The position numbers and the translations under genes are program-made. The notes under the pieces were generated by a model. It was not told the origin of the DNA and made no database searches. It saw only the letters and a list, made by a program, of their open reading frames with translations. From Hyphomicrobiales bacterium (GTDB lineage: Bacteria; Pseudomonadota; Alphaproteobacteria; Rhizobiales; Methyloligellaceae), in the NCBI GenBank assembly GCA_021775555.1, contig JAJFHP010000057.1, positions 124,001 to 188,000 on the forward strand: a stretch of DNA of 64,000 nucleotides, in the 5' to 3' direction. Of this stretch, positions 54,327 through 62,750 are shown piece by piece. Each line of letters opens with the position of its first letter. Position 1 is the first letter of the stretch.

Positions 54327-55979
54327 ATGGCCAAGGAGTTTGGCTGGTCTTTGGTTGAAGGTGATGGCATCCAGTTGTGGACCAAGGGTTATGGTAAGAT
54401 ACGCGATAGAGATGTACTGGCGCGGAAGCTCAGGCTTATCGGCTCAAAACCATCCGTTGCTGATGTTGAGAAAGTCATCAATTCGCTGGATGGGCATTTC
54501 GCACTCGTTGCTCAAGGGTGGAGCTGGACGATTGCCGCGGTTGACCGAGTGCGCTCAGTGCCGGTCGCCTATGGAGAAGGGTCACAGGGCTGGGTGATTA
54601 ACGACCAGGCAGAGCGCCTGCGCCTGCAACTTGGTTTAGGTGAGAAAAATATCGATGCCGACGCTGCGCTGTCACTGGCAATGTCGGGTTACACCATCGA
54701 TGTGGGCACTCTCTATAAAGGCATCCATCAGCTTGGCCCTGGTGAGCTGGTGTTAATCTGCGATGGGGAAGAACCGCAAAGACAGAGATATTATTGCTAC
54801 AGGCCCTGGCGCGCAGACAAGCCATCTTACAATCGAAAAAAAGAAAATAAGGTGCTTGCGGATACATTGCTCCAGATTGTCGACGAGATGATGTCTGGCA
54901 TAGGAGACCGGCTTCTCGTTGTGCCGCTTTCTGCCGGGCGCGATTCCCGGGCTATCGTCAGCGCGGCCAGCCATCTGGGTTATAAAAATATCCGAACCTT
55001 TGCTTATGGCCAGGAAGGCAATCACGAAGCCAAGACGAGTCGGTATATTGCCGAGCGGCTTGGATATGACTGGAAATTCGTACCTACTGACACATCTTCG
55101 ATGAAGCGTCATTATGAGAGCGTTGAATGGCCCGCCTATTGCCGCTTTGCAGATTCACTTCAGTCGACTCCGTTCGTTCAGGATCTGCCACAGGCGCTAT
55201 CCTTGAAGAAAGAGGGCTATATCCCTGACGACGCGGTTTTCGCAAATGGCAACTCCGGCGACTATATTAGTGGTGCTCATATCAAAGCGGATATGTGTGA
55301 AGATGCTGAGGGAATGACTGTTGAACAGCGTCTTGCGCGCATCACTGCTTCTTTGTGCGAGAAACATTTCTCGCTTTGGCAGTCACTTCGCACACCGGAA
55401 AATTGCCAGCAAATAGAGGATTTGTTGAAAGCCTCAATCATCAGATCTGGTGCAGAGGTAGCTGATCCGGCTGATGATTTCGGACTATATGAATATGCCG
55501 AGTTCCAGGATCGGCAATGCAAATATGTAATTTCTGGTCAGCGTATATACGAGTTTCTGGGTCACGAATGGCGACTGCCGCTTTGGGATAATTTATTGCT
55601 CGATTTCTTTGAAAGAATGCCGCTTGAAGCCAAGGTTGGTCAGCGGCTCTATGCGGACACTCTAATACAGGAGAACTGGGGTGATGTCTGGCGGGACGTA
55701 CCAGTTAACCGCCGATCAATCAAACCAAACTGGGTTCGCCCATTTCGTTTCCTGGCAAAAGTTGCTCACGCTCCGTTTGGCAAGTCCGCATGGCATGATT
55801 TTGAAAAACGGTATTTCAGCTACTGGATGGAACTCGGGGCGCAATCTGCAATCCGATCCTACAGGCAGGTATCCAGTGACAGGCGATGTGCAAGACATGG
55901 CGTTGCATGGTTGACCGAGGCTTACCTTGCCAGACATACCCTGGAATATGATGGGGGGGTTATAAGCCAAGATGCCTAG
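54327..55979 (+). CDS. Asparagine-synthase-like protein with altered PP-loop
   Basis: 550 residues from the ATG at 54327; a TTG at 54282 overlapping the previous stop and a GTG at 54315 are alternatives. The N-terminal third keeps the shape of a glutamine amidotransferase domain (INSLDGHFALVAQ, RSVPVAYGEG) but has no catalytic Cys at residue 2, so glutamine hydrolysis is unlikely. The synthetase half has LLVVPLSAGRDSRAIVSAAS (residues 196-215), where the PP-loop SGGxDSS reads SAGRDSR. Such proteins amidate carboxylates in glycan and peptide pathways. Here it may modify the carboxyl of an acidic sugar with ammonia or an amine. It overlaps the next gene by 8 bases. Confidence 0.82.
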   Translation: MAKEFGWSLVEGDGIQLWTKGYGKIRDRDVLARKLRLIGSKPSVADVEKVINSLDGHFALVAQGWSWTIAAVDRVRSVPVAYGEGSQGWVINDQAERLRLQLGLGEKNIDADAALSLAMSGYTIDVGTLYKGIHQLGPGELVLICDGEEPQRQRYYCYRPWRADKPSYNRKKENKVLADTLLQIVDEMMSGIGDRLLVVPLSAGRDSRAIVSAASHLGYKNIRTFAYGQEGNHEAKTSRYIAERLGYDWKFVPTDTSSMKRHYESVEWPAYCRFADSLQSTPFVQDLPQALSLKKEGYIPDDAVFANGNSGDYISGAHIKADMCEDAEGMTVEQRLARITASLCEKHFSLWQSLRTPENCQQIEDLLKASIIRSGAEVADPADDFGLYEYAEFQDRQCKYVISGQRIYEFLGHEWRLPLWDNLLLDFFERMPLEAKVGQRLYADTLIQENWGDVWRDVPVNRRSIKPNWVRPFRFLAKVAHAPFGKSAWHDFEKRYFSYWMELGAQSAIRSYRQVSSDRRCARHGVAWLTEAYLARHTLEYDGGVISQDA

Positions 55980-56715
55980 TGAATTTACCCACGTTGGCTA
56001 CAAGGCGCTGATAAATGCCTTGCTTGAGCAGGGATATCAGGCTCACAGCTATGATGACGCCAACCCTGAAGAACGCCATCTCATTTTGCGGCATGATATC
56101 GATATATCATTGCAAGCGGCTGAAGACTTGGCCGAGATTGAGAACGGGCTAGGGGTAGCTGCGTGCTACTTCATTCTCCTCAGGACCGAGATGTACAATC
56201 CGTTTTCTGAGGCATCCGGAAAATCACTGGCAGCCATTGCCGTACAGGGACATGACATAGGGCTGCATCTTGATGCTTCACTATACGGGAACGACATAAC
56301 CGCCCTCGATAAGGCCACGGAGGAGGAATGCGGAATACTTGAGGTCATAACGGGAGCCCCGGTAAAATATGTCAGTTTCCACCGTCCTGTTGAGGCACTT
56401 CACGGTCTGGCACAGACTTTGGCAGGACGCCGGCATGCTTATGAGCCCCGTTTCTTTTCTGAGATGGGATACTGCTCAGATTCTCGTGGGGCCTGGCACT
56501 ATGGTCATCCGCTCGATCATCCAGCCGTTTGTCAAGGGCGTGCCATGCAATTGCTGACACACCCGGTCTGGTGGTCGGATCAGGAAACAGGCGAACCGCT
56601 AACTAGACTGCGGTCGTTCGTCTCCGATCGGAACCGCTGGTTGAAGCAGCAATTGGCAGATAATTGCGAACCCTACAGAGCTGTGCTGGAAGAAGATGAC
56701 GCGGAGAATTCTTGA
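55972..56715 (+). CDS. Polysaccharide deacetylase-like protein (paralogue of the 14712 gene)
   Basis: 247 residues, no signal peptide. HLILRHDIDISLQAAEDLAE holds the Asp motif, with GHDIGLHLDASLYG (His motif), YVSFHRPVEALHGLAQTLAG, RHAYEPRFFSEMGYCSDSRG and QLLTHPVWWSD. The order and spacing match the 14712-15485 protein, including the EPRYFS/EPRFFS, SDSxG and LLTHPxxWW strings. Predicted cytoplasmic NodB-fold deacetylase acting on a sugar intermediate. Overlaps the upstream amidase-like gene by 8 bases, so it belongs to the same run. Confidence 0.82.
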   Translation: MPSEFTHVGYKALINALLEQGYQAHSYDDANPEERHLILRHDIDISLQAAEDLAEIENGLGVAACYFILLRTEMYNPFSEASGKSLAAIAVQGHDIGLHLDASLYGNDITALDKATEEECGILEVITGAPVKYVSFHRPVEALHGLAQTLAGRRHAYEPRFFSEMGYCSDSRGAWHYGHPLDHPAVCQGRAMQLLTHPVWWSDQETGEPLTRLRSFVSDRNRWLKQQLADNCEPYRAVLEEDDAENS

Positions 56716-56782
56716 GCACATACTAGTGCTATCAGTATCAGTCTCCCGGTAATTGATAGCCGGGCCAATAAAACAAGAAACC

Positions 56783-57475
56783 ATGACAACAGTAGCAATC
56801 CATCAACCGAACTACATGCCTTGGCTGGGCTATTTCAGAAAAATTGCCTTATCTGATATTTTCGTATTTTACGACAATGTGCAGATGCCCATGGGTAAAA
56901 GCCTGGTATCCCGGAACCAGTTCAAATCACCCCAAGGACTTAAATGGTTGACTGTTCCAACTGTAAAGTCGGGCACCCCCGGGTTGATCCGGGAAACCTC
57001 TATTGTCTCGGGAAATTGGCCGGGCAAACATGTGGGAAGTTTGAAAAACTGGTATGGCGGAAGCAAGTGTCTGGATGATGTTTGTTCCATTCTTGAAGAC
57101 GCTTACCAAGTTGCTGATGGGAGCATCGCAACGCTGAACATTTCCATCATCAAAGCGTTGTGCAGTCTCTCAGGGCTGGCTGAGACACGCTTCGTCCTGG
57201 CATCTGAAATGAAGCATGGCATTGTCGGTTCAGAAAGCATCATGGAGATTTTAAAGGAGTTGGAGGCCAGCAAATATCTGACTGGTCAGGGAGCCGGATC
57301 GATGCGGCACCTCGATATTGAGAGTATGGTTGAGCAGGGAATTCAAACGGAGTTCCTGTCGACCGAATTTGCTCCTTATCCCCAGCGTCATGGAGAATTC
57401 GAACCCGGGCTTTCTGCTGTGGATGCCTTGCTGAATATCGGGCCAGATGCTTTTCGGGACCTGCTGTCTCTCTGA
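56783..57475 (+). CDS. WbqC family protein
   Basis: 230 residues from the ATG at 56783 (MTTVAIHQPNYMPWLGYFRK); an upstream in-frame ATG at 56753 gives an untypical extension. The family's hallmark start (IHQPNYxPWLGYFxKI), DIFVFYDNVQMPMGKSLVSRNQ, LKWLTVPTV and KYLTGQGAGSMRHLD are all present. WbqC proteins occur in O-antigen, nonulosonate and similar loci. They are suspected to be glycan-modifying or aminoacyl-transfer enzymes, but no reaction is established. Lies one base before the MBOAT gene, so co-expressed with it. Confidence 0.9.
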   Translation: MTTVAIHQPNYMPWLGYFRKIALSDIFVFYDNVQMPMGKSLVSRNQFKSPQGLKWLTVPTVKSGTPGLIRETSIVSGNWPGKHVGSLKNWYGGSKCLDDVCSILEDAYQVADGSIATLNISIIKALCSLSGLAETRFVLASEMKHGIVGSESIMEILKELEASKYLTGQGAGSMRHLDIESMVEQGIQTEFLSTEFAPYPQRHGEFEPGLSAVDALLNIGPDAFRDLLSL

Positions 57476-57476
57476 C

Positions 57477-58946
57477 ATGCTGTTCAATTCATTCACATTT
57501 TTGTTCGTTTTCCTGCCTGCAGTGCTGATCGGGTTCGCCGCTGCAGTGCGCTTCGGTGCAGGCCGGACTGCACTCCAGATATCTTTATTCGCAGCGTCCT
57601 GTATCTTCATCGGGGCGAGCGGTCTTCTCAGCCTTGGCCTGTTGCTGATCAGCCTTGGAATGAATTACGTCTTATTGCGTTGGATGGCCGCGAGCGAGGG
57701 AGAACGGGTTCGCCGACTGATCCTGATACTCTCAGTTAGTGCAAATCTTTCGCTGATTGCCGTGTTCAAATATGCGGACTTTATTGGCCAAAGCTTTGCT
57801 GCGGTGAGCGGTCTGGATATCCCCCGGGCAGGAGTTGAGCTGCCGCTAGCAATATCCTTCTATACATTCCAACAAATTGCCCTGATCATAGACAGCTGGC
57901 GTCATAAATGGGAATGCCCACCATTAGCGAAGCTGGCCGTGTTCGTAACATTTTTCCCGCAATTGATTGCGGGGCCGATTGTACGCTTTGACGAGATTGA
58001 GAAAGATCTCGATGCACTGGGCAGCATCAAGAGCAGGAATCTCGCAATAGGCGCCGGAATTATCGCCGTTGGTCTTTTCAAGAAGGCTGTCATTGCAGAC
58101 AGCTTGGCGCCTGCAGCCAATCTTTTTTTTGCGGGTGTCGAGGCTGGTGCAGAGCCTGCGCTGTTCGAGGCATGGGGCGGCGCGCTGGCCTACACCTTCC
58201 AGCTCTATTTCGATTTTTCCGGTTATTCCGACATGGCAATCGGCCTTGCTGCTTTGTTTGGTATACACATACCTACGAATTTTTATTCACCCTATAAGGC
58301 CACATCCATCATTGAGTTCTGGAGTCGCTGGCACATGACTTTGTCGCGGTTTCTACGGGACTATCTCTACATACCACTGGGGGGCAATCACGACGGGATT
58401 ACAGCACGTTGGCGCAACGTGCTGGTGACAATGCTACTGGGTGGTTTATGGCACGGGGCATCATGGAACTTCGTAGTCTGGGGTGGCATGCACGGAATAC
58501 TGATAGCAGGAAACCATTTGGCTAGACGGCTTGGTCTGACTGTCACCAGTTGGCTGGGCTGGGCTTTGACTTTTCTTGCAGTTGTACTTTGCTGGGTGGT
58601 TTTCCGCACACATGATATGAGTGCGGCTGTCAGGATTTATGCCGGGATGGCAGGGTTGAACGGTATTGTCATTCCTGAGCGCCTTGAAGCTCTCCTGGGG
58701 CAGGCACTTCATTGGCTACCCGTCATCAAGTTTGCCTCATCTGAATTGCTTCGGGTCCCAACAGTGGCGTGGATACTTTTTGCAGGGATGGTTGCATTGC
58801 TGTTTCCCAACACAGAACAGTTATTTCGCGAGCGCCAGGTTTCTCACTTATTCATTGCCAGGAATGCCATTGCCTTCGGGATGATTGCGGCCGTTGGGTT
58901 TCTGGGTATCCATCAGGCGGTTGAGTTTGTGTATTTCAGGTTCTGA
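57477..58946 (+). CDS. MBOAT-family membrane O-acyltransferase (AlgI-like)
   Basis: 489 residues with about ten or eleven transmembrane helices. Family core: LAISFYTFQQIALIIDSW, FFPQLIAGPIVRFDEI, YFDFSGYSDMAIGLAALFGI, IEFWSRWHMTLSRFLRDYLYIPLGG (given in part) and GGLWHGASWNFVVWGGMHG with the catalytic His326. It moves an acyl group, usually acetyl, across the inner membrane to periplasmic polymers, as AlgI does for alginate. The SGNH-like gene that overlaps its stop (TGATG) should be the periplasmic partner that completes transfer to the glycan. Confidence 0.93.
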   Translation: MLFNSFTFLFVFLPAVLIGFAAAVRFGAGRTALQISLFAASCIFIGASGLLSLGLLLISLGMNYVLLRWMAASEGERVRRLILILSVSANLSLIAVFKYADFIGQSFAAVSGLDIPRAGVELPLAISFYTFQQIALIIDSWRHKWECPPLAKLAVFVTFFPQLIAGPIVRFDEIEKDLDALGSIKSRNLAIGAGIIAVGLFKKAVIADSLAPAANLFFAGVEAGAEPALFEAWGGALAYTFQLYFDFSGYSDMAIGLAALFGIHIPTNFYSPYKATSIIEFWSRWHMTLSRFLRDYLYIPLGGNHDGITARWRNVLVTMLLGGLWHGASWNFVVWGGMHGILIAGNHLARRLGLTVTSWLGWALTFLAVVLCWVVFRTHDMSAAVRIYAGMAGLNGIVIPERLEALLGQALHWLPVIKFASSELLRVPTVAWILFAGMVALLFPNTEQLFRERQVSHLFIARNAIAFGMIAAVGFLGIHQAVEFVYFRF

Positions 58947-59905
58947 TGGTGATGAATTCACTTAGCTTTCTGGCCCTGATTGCGGCTTCCGCAACGGCCA
59001 CTCTGGCACTCCTTCTGGTGTTCGTTGTGCTTGTTGATCCATATGGTCTTTATGGGAGCGCCATCGCGCCATCGCTCACTAAGAACAAATATAAGATGAG
59101 CGCCTTTGAACGCATCACCAAGCCCGTGACAGTCTGCCGGCGAAAGCCAAAAGCCGTCATACTGGGTTCATCCCGGGCTGCGGTAGGCCTGCGGCCCGCA
59201 AGCCTCTCGAAGCGGACGGGCCCAGCCTATAATTTTGGCATTAACGGTGCCTATCTGATGGAAATAAATCAGGCTCTGAGGGCGTCAGTTGAGTGCGGTG
59301 TTAAAACGGCCTTGTATGGACTGGACTTCTTCACCTTCACTAAGGTGACGCGGGCGCGGGCGAAACAAGTGCAGGATGTTCGCGGTGGTTTCTCCTGGCG
59401 AAGGAGCGCGGCATTTTCGCGTCATACAATAAGCCTACAGGCGGTTACAGATTCTCTCTACACCCTTTGGGGAAACATTCGTGGCCTTGAACCCTCCCAC
59501 AACAGGGCGGGAATGTATGTGCATTACGATCCCGCCAATGTGCCGTTCCTCAGTCCGTCCGCAGAACAACGCAAGCCATTTGAAAACGCCTACAAGATGT
59601 TCAATGATATGCTGGCGTTTGCGAAACGCAACGATATCGATCTGCGAATTTTCACCTCACCCGTCTATGGGTCTCATCAGCGTAAGGATCCAGTCTACAC
59701 GGCATGGTTTGTCCGAGTGACAACCCTTGCTGCAAACTATGGTTTTCGCATCTACGACATGGCTGCCAATGCGGACTACACCGCCGATCGCGGTAATTTC
59801 TATGATGTCAGCCATTACCGGACGGACATTGGAGATCGTATTATCGGCGTGATTTTCAAGCCAGAGCTACGAACTTATCCGGATAGAGTCAGACATGCAA
59901 AATGA
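58946..59905 (+). CDS. Membrane-anchored SGNH-like acyl transfer partner of the MBOAT protein
   Basis: 319 residues. One N-terminal transmembrane anchor (about 8-30) is followed by a periplasmic domain with VILGSSRAAVGLRP (GSSR block at 74-77, nucleophile Ser), NFGINGAYLMEINQAL, the GLDFF block, and a late DVSHYRTDIGDRI with the Asp-x-x-His pair of SGNH/GDSL-type esterases. This is the DltD/AlgJ/AlgX-like layout. Its start overlaps the MBOAT stop and its end overlaps the GNAT gene start. Together with MBOAT it should O-acylate the exported glycan. Confidence 0.85.
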   Translation: MVMNSLSFLALIAASATATLALLLVFVVLVDPYGLYGSAIAPSLTKNKYKMSAFERITKPVTVCRRKPKAVILGSSRAAVGLRPASLSKRTGPAYNFGINGAYLMEINQALRASVECGVKTALYGLDFFTFTKVTRARAKQVQDVRGGFSWRRSAAFSRHTISLQAVTDSLYTLWGNIRGLEPSHNRAGMYVHYDPANVPFLSPSAEQRKPFENAYKMFNDMLAFAKRNDIDLRIFTSPVYGSHQRKDPVYTAWFVRVTTLAANYGFRIYDMAANADYTADRGNFYDVSHYRTDIGDRIIGVIFKPELRTYPDRVRHAK

Positions 59906-60396
59906 ACCCTAAATCTTCCCCAACCGATGAGCCGGGAGACAATGCTGAGTTGATTGTGCGGCAACTGGATCGGGCGGAAGTCGTCGCGCATCTCGAAGCT
60001 TTTTTGGCCGTAGCCGATGACGTTATCGGAGAATATTGGGATGAAAGCCATTTCTTGGCCGAGAGAGACCAAAAATGGGAATTGTCGTTCGCGGCCTGGA
60101 AGAATGTGACACCTGTTGGCTATGCCATCATTTCAGAACGTGCACCGGGCCACGCCCACCTGCATCATTTCATGGTCAAGGCGCAGATGCGTGGTTTCGG
60201 TGTGGGCCAGATGCTTGCGGAATCGATGATCTCTTTGGTTTCAGCCAAGGGATATCAAAAGCTTACACTCAAAGTTGAAAGCAATAATCACGGTGCCCGG
60301 CAGTTTTACCGCCGCCTCGGCTTTACTGAAATGCATGTTGAAGAGTCTCGGCTTTGGTATGTCCTTATGATGAAGGAACCAGAAGTTGGGTGCTGA
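59902..60396 (+). CDS. GNAT-family acetyltransferase
   Basis: 164 residues; ATG overlaps the SGNH-like stop (ATGA). GNAT core: VGYAIISERAPGHAHLHHFMV, the acetyl-CoA loop RGFGVGQMLAESMI, and LTLKVESNNHGARQFYRRLGF, a RimI/PhnO-like C-terminus. Soluble. The preceding genes concern O-acylation of the glycan, but a GNAT would act in the cytoplasm on an amino sugar or acyl acceptor before export. Substrate unknown. Confidence 0.87.
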   Translation: MNPKSSPTDEPGDNAELIVRQLDRAEVVAHLEAFLAVADDVIGEYWDESHFLAERDQKWELSFAAWKNVTPVGYAIISERAPGHAHLHHFMVKAQMRGFGVGQMLAESMISLVSAKGYQKLTLKVESNNHGARQFYRRLGFTEMHVEESRLWYVLMMKEPEVGC

Positions 60397-60472
60397 TCAT
60401 GGACTTTAGTCATCTGCCTACTGCTACCATTCACTTTGGGGAATACGTAGTGAATTTATCCTCCACCTAGCG

Positions 60473-61660
60473 ATGCGTGTCCTGTGTCTCGATATCGAGG
60501 GCGGTTACGGCGGCTCATCGCGCTCTTTGTATGAGAGCGTGCGCAATCTGCACGGCAACGTGGAGATTGAGGTCTGGTGCCGCAGGGAAGGGCCGATCCA
60601 ACCTCGTTACGAAGCGCTTGGCGTTCCCTGTAGGGTTGTACCAACCATGCTCCATATCAGTTCGCTACCGCGGCTTTCGCGCAACTTCTATGCCTTCGGC
60701 CAATTTGCGATGAACTGGCGCGGAAGTGGTCGATTTCGCCAGGAGTTGTTGCGCGCCGCAGATGAGCGCTTCGATGTGGTCCATTTCAATCACGAGGGTT
60801 TGTTTCTGCTTTTGCGCTGGCTCAGATCACAGCTTGGGCGCCAGAAGCCGATGACCATGCATATCCGCACCCATCTGCCCTCGACGGTTTTCTCTCGCTG
60901 GCAATACCGGACAATTGCAGGTGCAGCGGATCGTCTTGCATATATCACCGGGAATGAACGCGAGCGCGTCAGTGAGCTTGCCGGACGAGAGGTTCCCGGC
61001 GACGTCATCTATAATATTGTGACCCCGCCCGGCACATCAGTGACCGCCGACCTAGATCTGGCGACGGATAAGCGTTTCAAGATTGCCGTGCTGTCCAACT
61101 ATGCATGGATACGCGGCATAGACCGGATGGTGGATGTTGCCTGCGCTTTGGCCGAGCGAGGGCGGCGTGATGTGCTGATCGTAATCGCGGGCGATATCAA
61201 CGTGAAAGGGTCGCTTCCCGGTCTGCTTGGCCGTATCGCACGATCAGGAGGCAATCTGGCTGATTATGCAAAACAGCGCGGTGTGGCTGACATGTTCCGT
61301 TTCCTGGGTCATGTATCTGACCCCCAGCCTGTCCTGGCGGCTTGTGACATCCTGGCCAAGCCCACGCGCGAATATAATCCGTGGGGACGGGACATACTTG
61401 AAGCCATGGCGTTCGCTGTGCCGCCGATGACAATTGGCAGTTATGACCGTTTCGTGGAACAGGGAGTCACGGGAATTCTTCATCGTGAATTTGATGCAGA
61501 TGAGTGGGCAAAAGAGATTGCCGCACTGTCGGATGACAGCTCGCGTCTTGAAAGCCTGTGCGCTGCCGCAGCCTTGCGTGTCGGGAAACTGTGTGATGGC
61601 CCATCACGGGCGGAGGACTTACTTGGCCTGTGGAATGCCGCGCATCGTCAAACGATGTAA
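60473..61660 (+). CDS. Glycosyltransferase, GT4-like
   Basis: 395 residues, GT-B fold. N-terminal LCLDIEGGYGGSSRSLYESV (glycine-rich acceptor-side loop), then VVHFNHEGLFLLLRWL, IRTHLPSTVFSRWQYR, IAVLSNYAWIRGIDRMVDVA and the donor-binding ILAKPTREYNPWGRDILEAMAFAVPP, where the E-x7-E pattern is preserved as E..DILEAMA. It fits a retaining GT4 hexosyl or HexNAc transferase of glycan assembly. Convergent with the legB-like gene, overlapping by 13 bases. No ribosome site is obvious. Acceptor and linkage unknown. Confidence 0.88.
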   Translation: MRVLCLDIEGGYGGSSRSLYESVRNLHGNVEIEVWCRREGPIQPRYEALGVPCRVVPTMLHISSLPRLSRNFYAFGQFAMNWRGSGRFRQELLRAADERFDVVHFNHEGLFLLLRWLRSQLGRQKPMTMHIRTHLPSTVFSRWQYRTIAGAADRLAYITGNERERVSELAGREVPGDVIYNIVTPPGTSVTADLDLATDKRFKIAVLSNYAWIRGIDRMVDVACALAERGRRDVLIVIAGDINVKGSLPGLLGRIARSGGNLADYAKQRGVADMFRFLGHVSDPQPVLAACDILAKPTREYNPWGRDILEAMAFAVPPMTIGSYDRFVEQGVTGILHREFDADEWAKEIAALSDDSSRLESLCAAAALRVGKLCDGPSRAEDLLGLWNAAHRQTM

Positions 61661-62655
61661 CCGGTATCGTCGCGCACCTGGCCTTGTGAAATGCGGCTCC
61701 GCCACCAGTCTACGGTCTTGCCCAGTCCGGACTTGAGATCAACTTCAGCTTTCCATCCGGAAACAGAATTGAGATCCCCAGGGTCAGCGATGAGCGCCCT
61801 TACTTCAGAATTCGCAGGGCGGATACGTGAGGCTTCCTCCACCACGGGCTTATTGGTCACAGTGATATCCCGGATCGTGTCGATCATTTCGGCAATTGTG
61901 ACACTGCTTCCTGAACCGGCATTATATGCGCGGCCATAGTCAATTTTGTCTACAAGGCCGATCTTGAGAAAGGCGCCAACGGTATCTCCAACATAGTTGA
62001 AGTCACGCACGGTGCTGGTATCGCCGACCTTGATGGCGTCGCATGCAGAATCGAGCGCCTGCCTGATTACAGTTGCGATGACCGCCCGTTCGCTCTGGCG
62101 CGGGCCATAGGTATTGAACGGGCGCAGCGTGGTAACCGGCGTATCGAACGACAATGCATATGATTCCGCCAGCTTGTCCGCGGCAATCTTGCTCGCGGCG
62201 TAAGGCGACTGGGCGACAAGAGGATGTGTCTCGGATATCGGTACGGTCTGGGCGCTGCCATAGACTTCGCTGGTCGATGTGTGGACTACGCGGCTTGTGC
62301 CGTGATATCGCGCGGCTTCCAGGATGTTCCCCGTGCCGGTCACATTGACATCAATATGCGAAAATGGAGCCTCGTAGGAATGCGGAATAGAGATCAGTGC
62401 CGCGAGGTGAAAAACGACATCCTTGCCGTCAACCAGGCGGTTCATCAGGGAGGCGTCGCGCACGTCGCCGCGGGTAATTTTCATCTGGGAGCGGATTTCG
62501 CCATCGACGTCATCAAGCCATCCGCAGCGGTCCTGCCCGGTGTAAAGGGCAAGCGCCGTCACCTCGGCGCCAGAGCGAGCCAGCCCTTCAGCCAGATGCG
62601 AGCCGATAAAGCCGTCCGCACCGGTTACAAGCACTTTCTTGCCACTATAGGCCAT
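61648..62655 (-). CDS. legB: LegB-like NDP-HexNAc 4,6-dehydratase (retaining)
   Basis: 335 residues from the ATG at 62655 (MAYSGKKVLVTGADGFIGSH); longer in-frame starts lead into unrelated sequence. Extended SDR: VTGADGFIGSHL, VFHLAALISIPHSYEAP, the active-site string TSTSEVYG with SPYAASKIAADKLAESYA (Tyr and Lys), and RPFNTYGPRQSERAVI. The LAALISIPHSYxAP and RPFNTYGPRQS phrases match Campylobacter LegB, which makes the 4-keto-6-deoxy sugar for legionaminic acid. It supplies the substrate for the LegC-like enzyme encoded 35 kb away and is the only step of that path not in the main operon. It is divergent from the next glycosyltransferase. Confidence 0.9.
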   Translation of the reverse strand: MAYSGKKVLVTGADGFIGSHLAEGLARSGAEVTALALYTGQDRCGWLDDVDGEIRSQMKITRGDVRDASLMNRLVDGKDVVFHLAALISIPHSYEAPFSHIDVNVTGTGNILEAARYHGTSRVVHTSTSEVYGSAQTVPISETHPLVAQSPYAASKIAADKLAESYALSFDTPVTTLRPFNTYGPRQSERAVIATVIRQALDSACDAIKVGDTSTVRDFNYVGDTVGAFLKIGLVDKIDYGRAYNAGSGSSVTIAEMIDTIRDITVTNKPVVEEASRIRPANSEVRALIADPGDLNSVSGWKAEVDLKSGLGKTVDWWRSRISQGQVRDDTGYIV

Positions 62656-62750
62656 CGTAAATCCAATCGTGAACTGTATATGCATCGCATAAAGCGCATG
62701 CCGTATCGGGTCAAGGAGTCGATTGAGCGGGCTTGTGCGAGGCAGATGCT

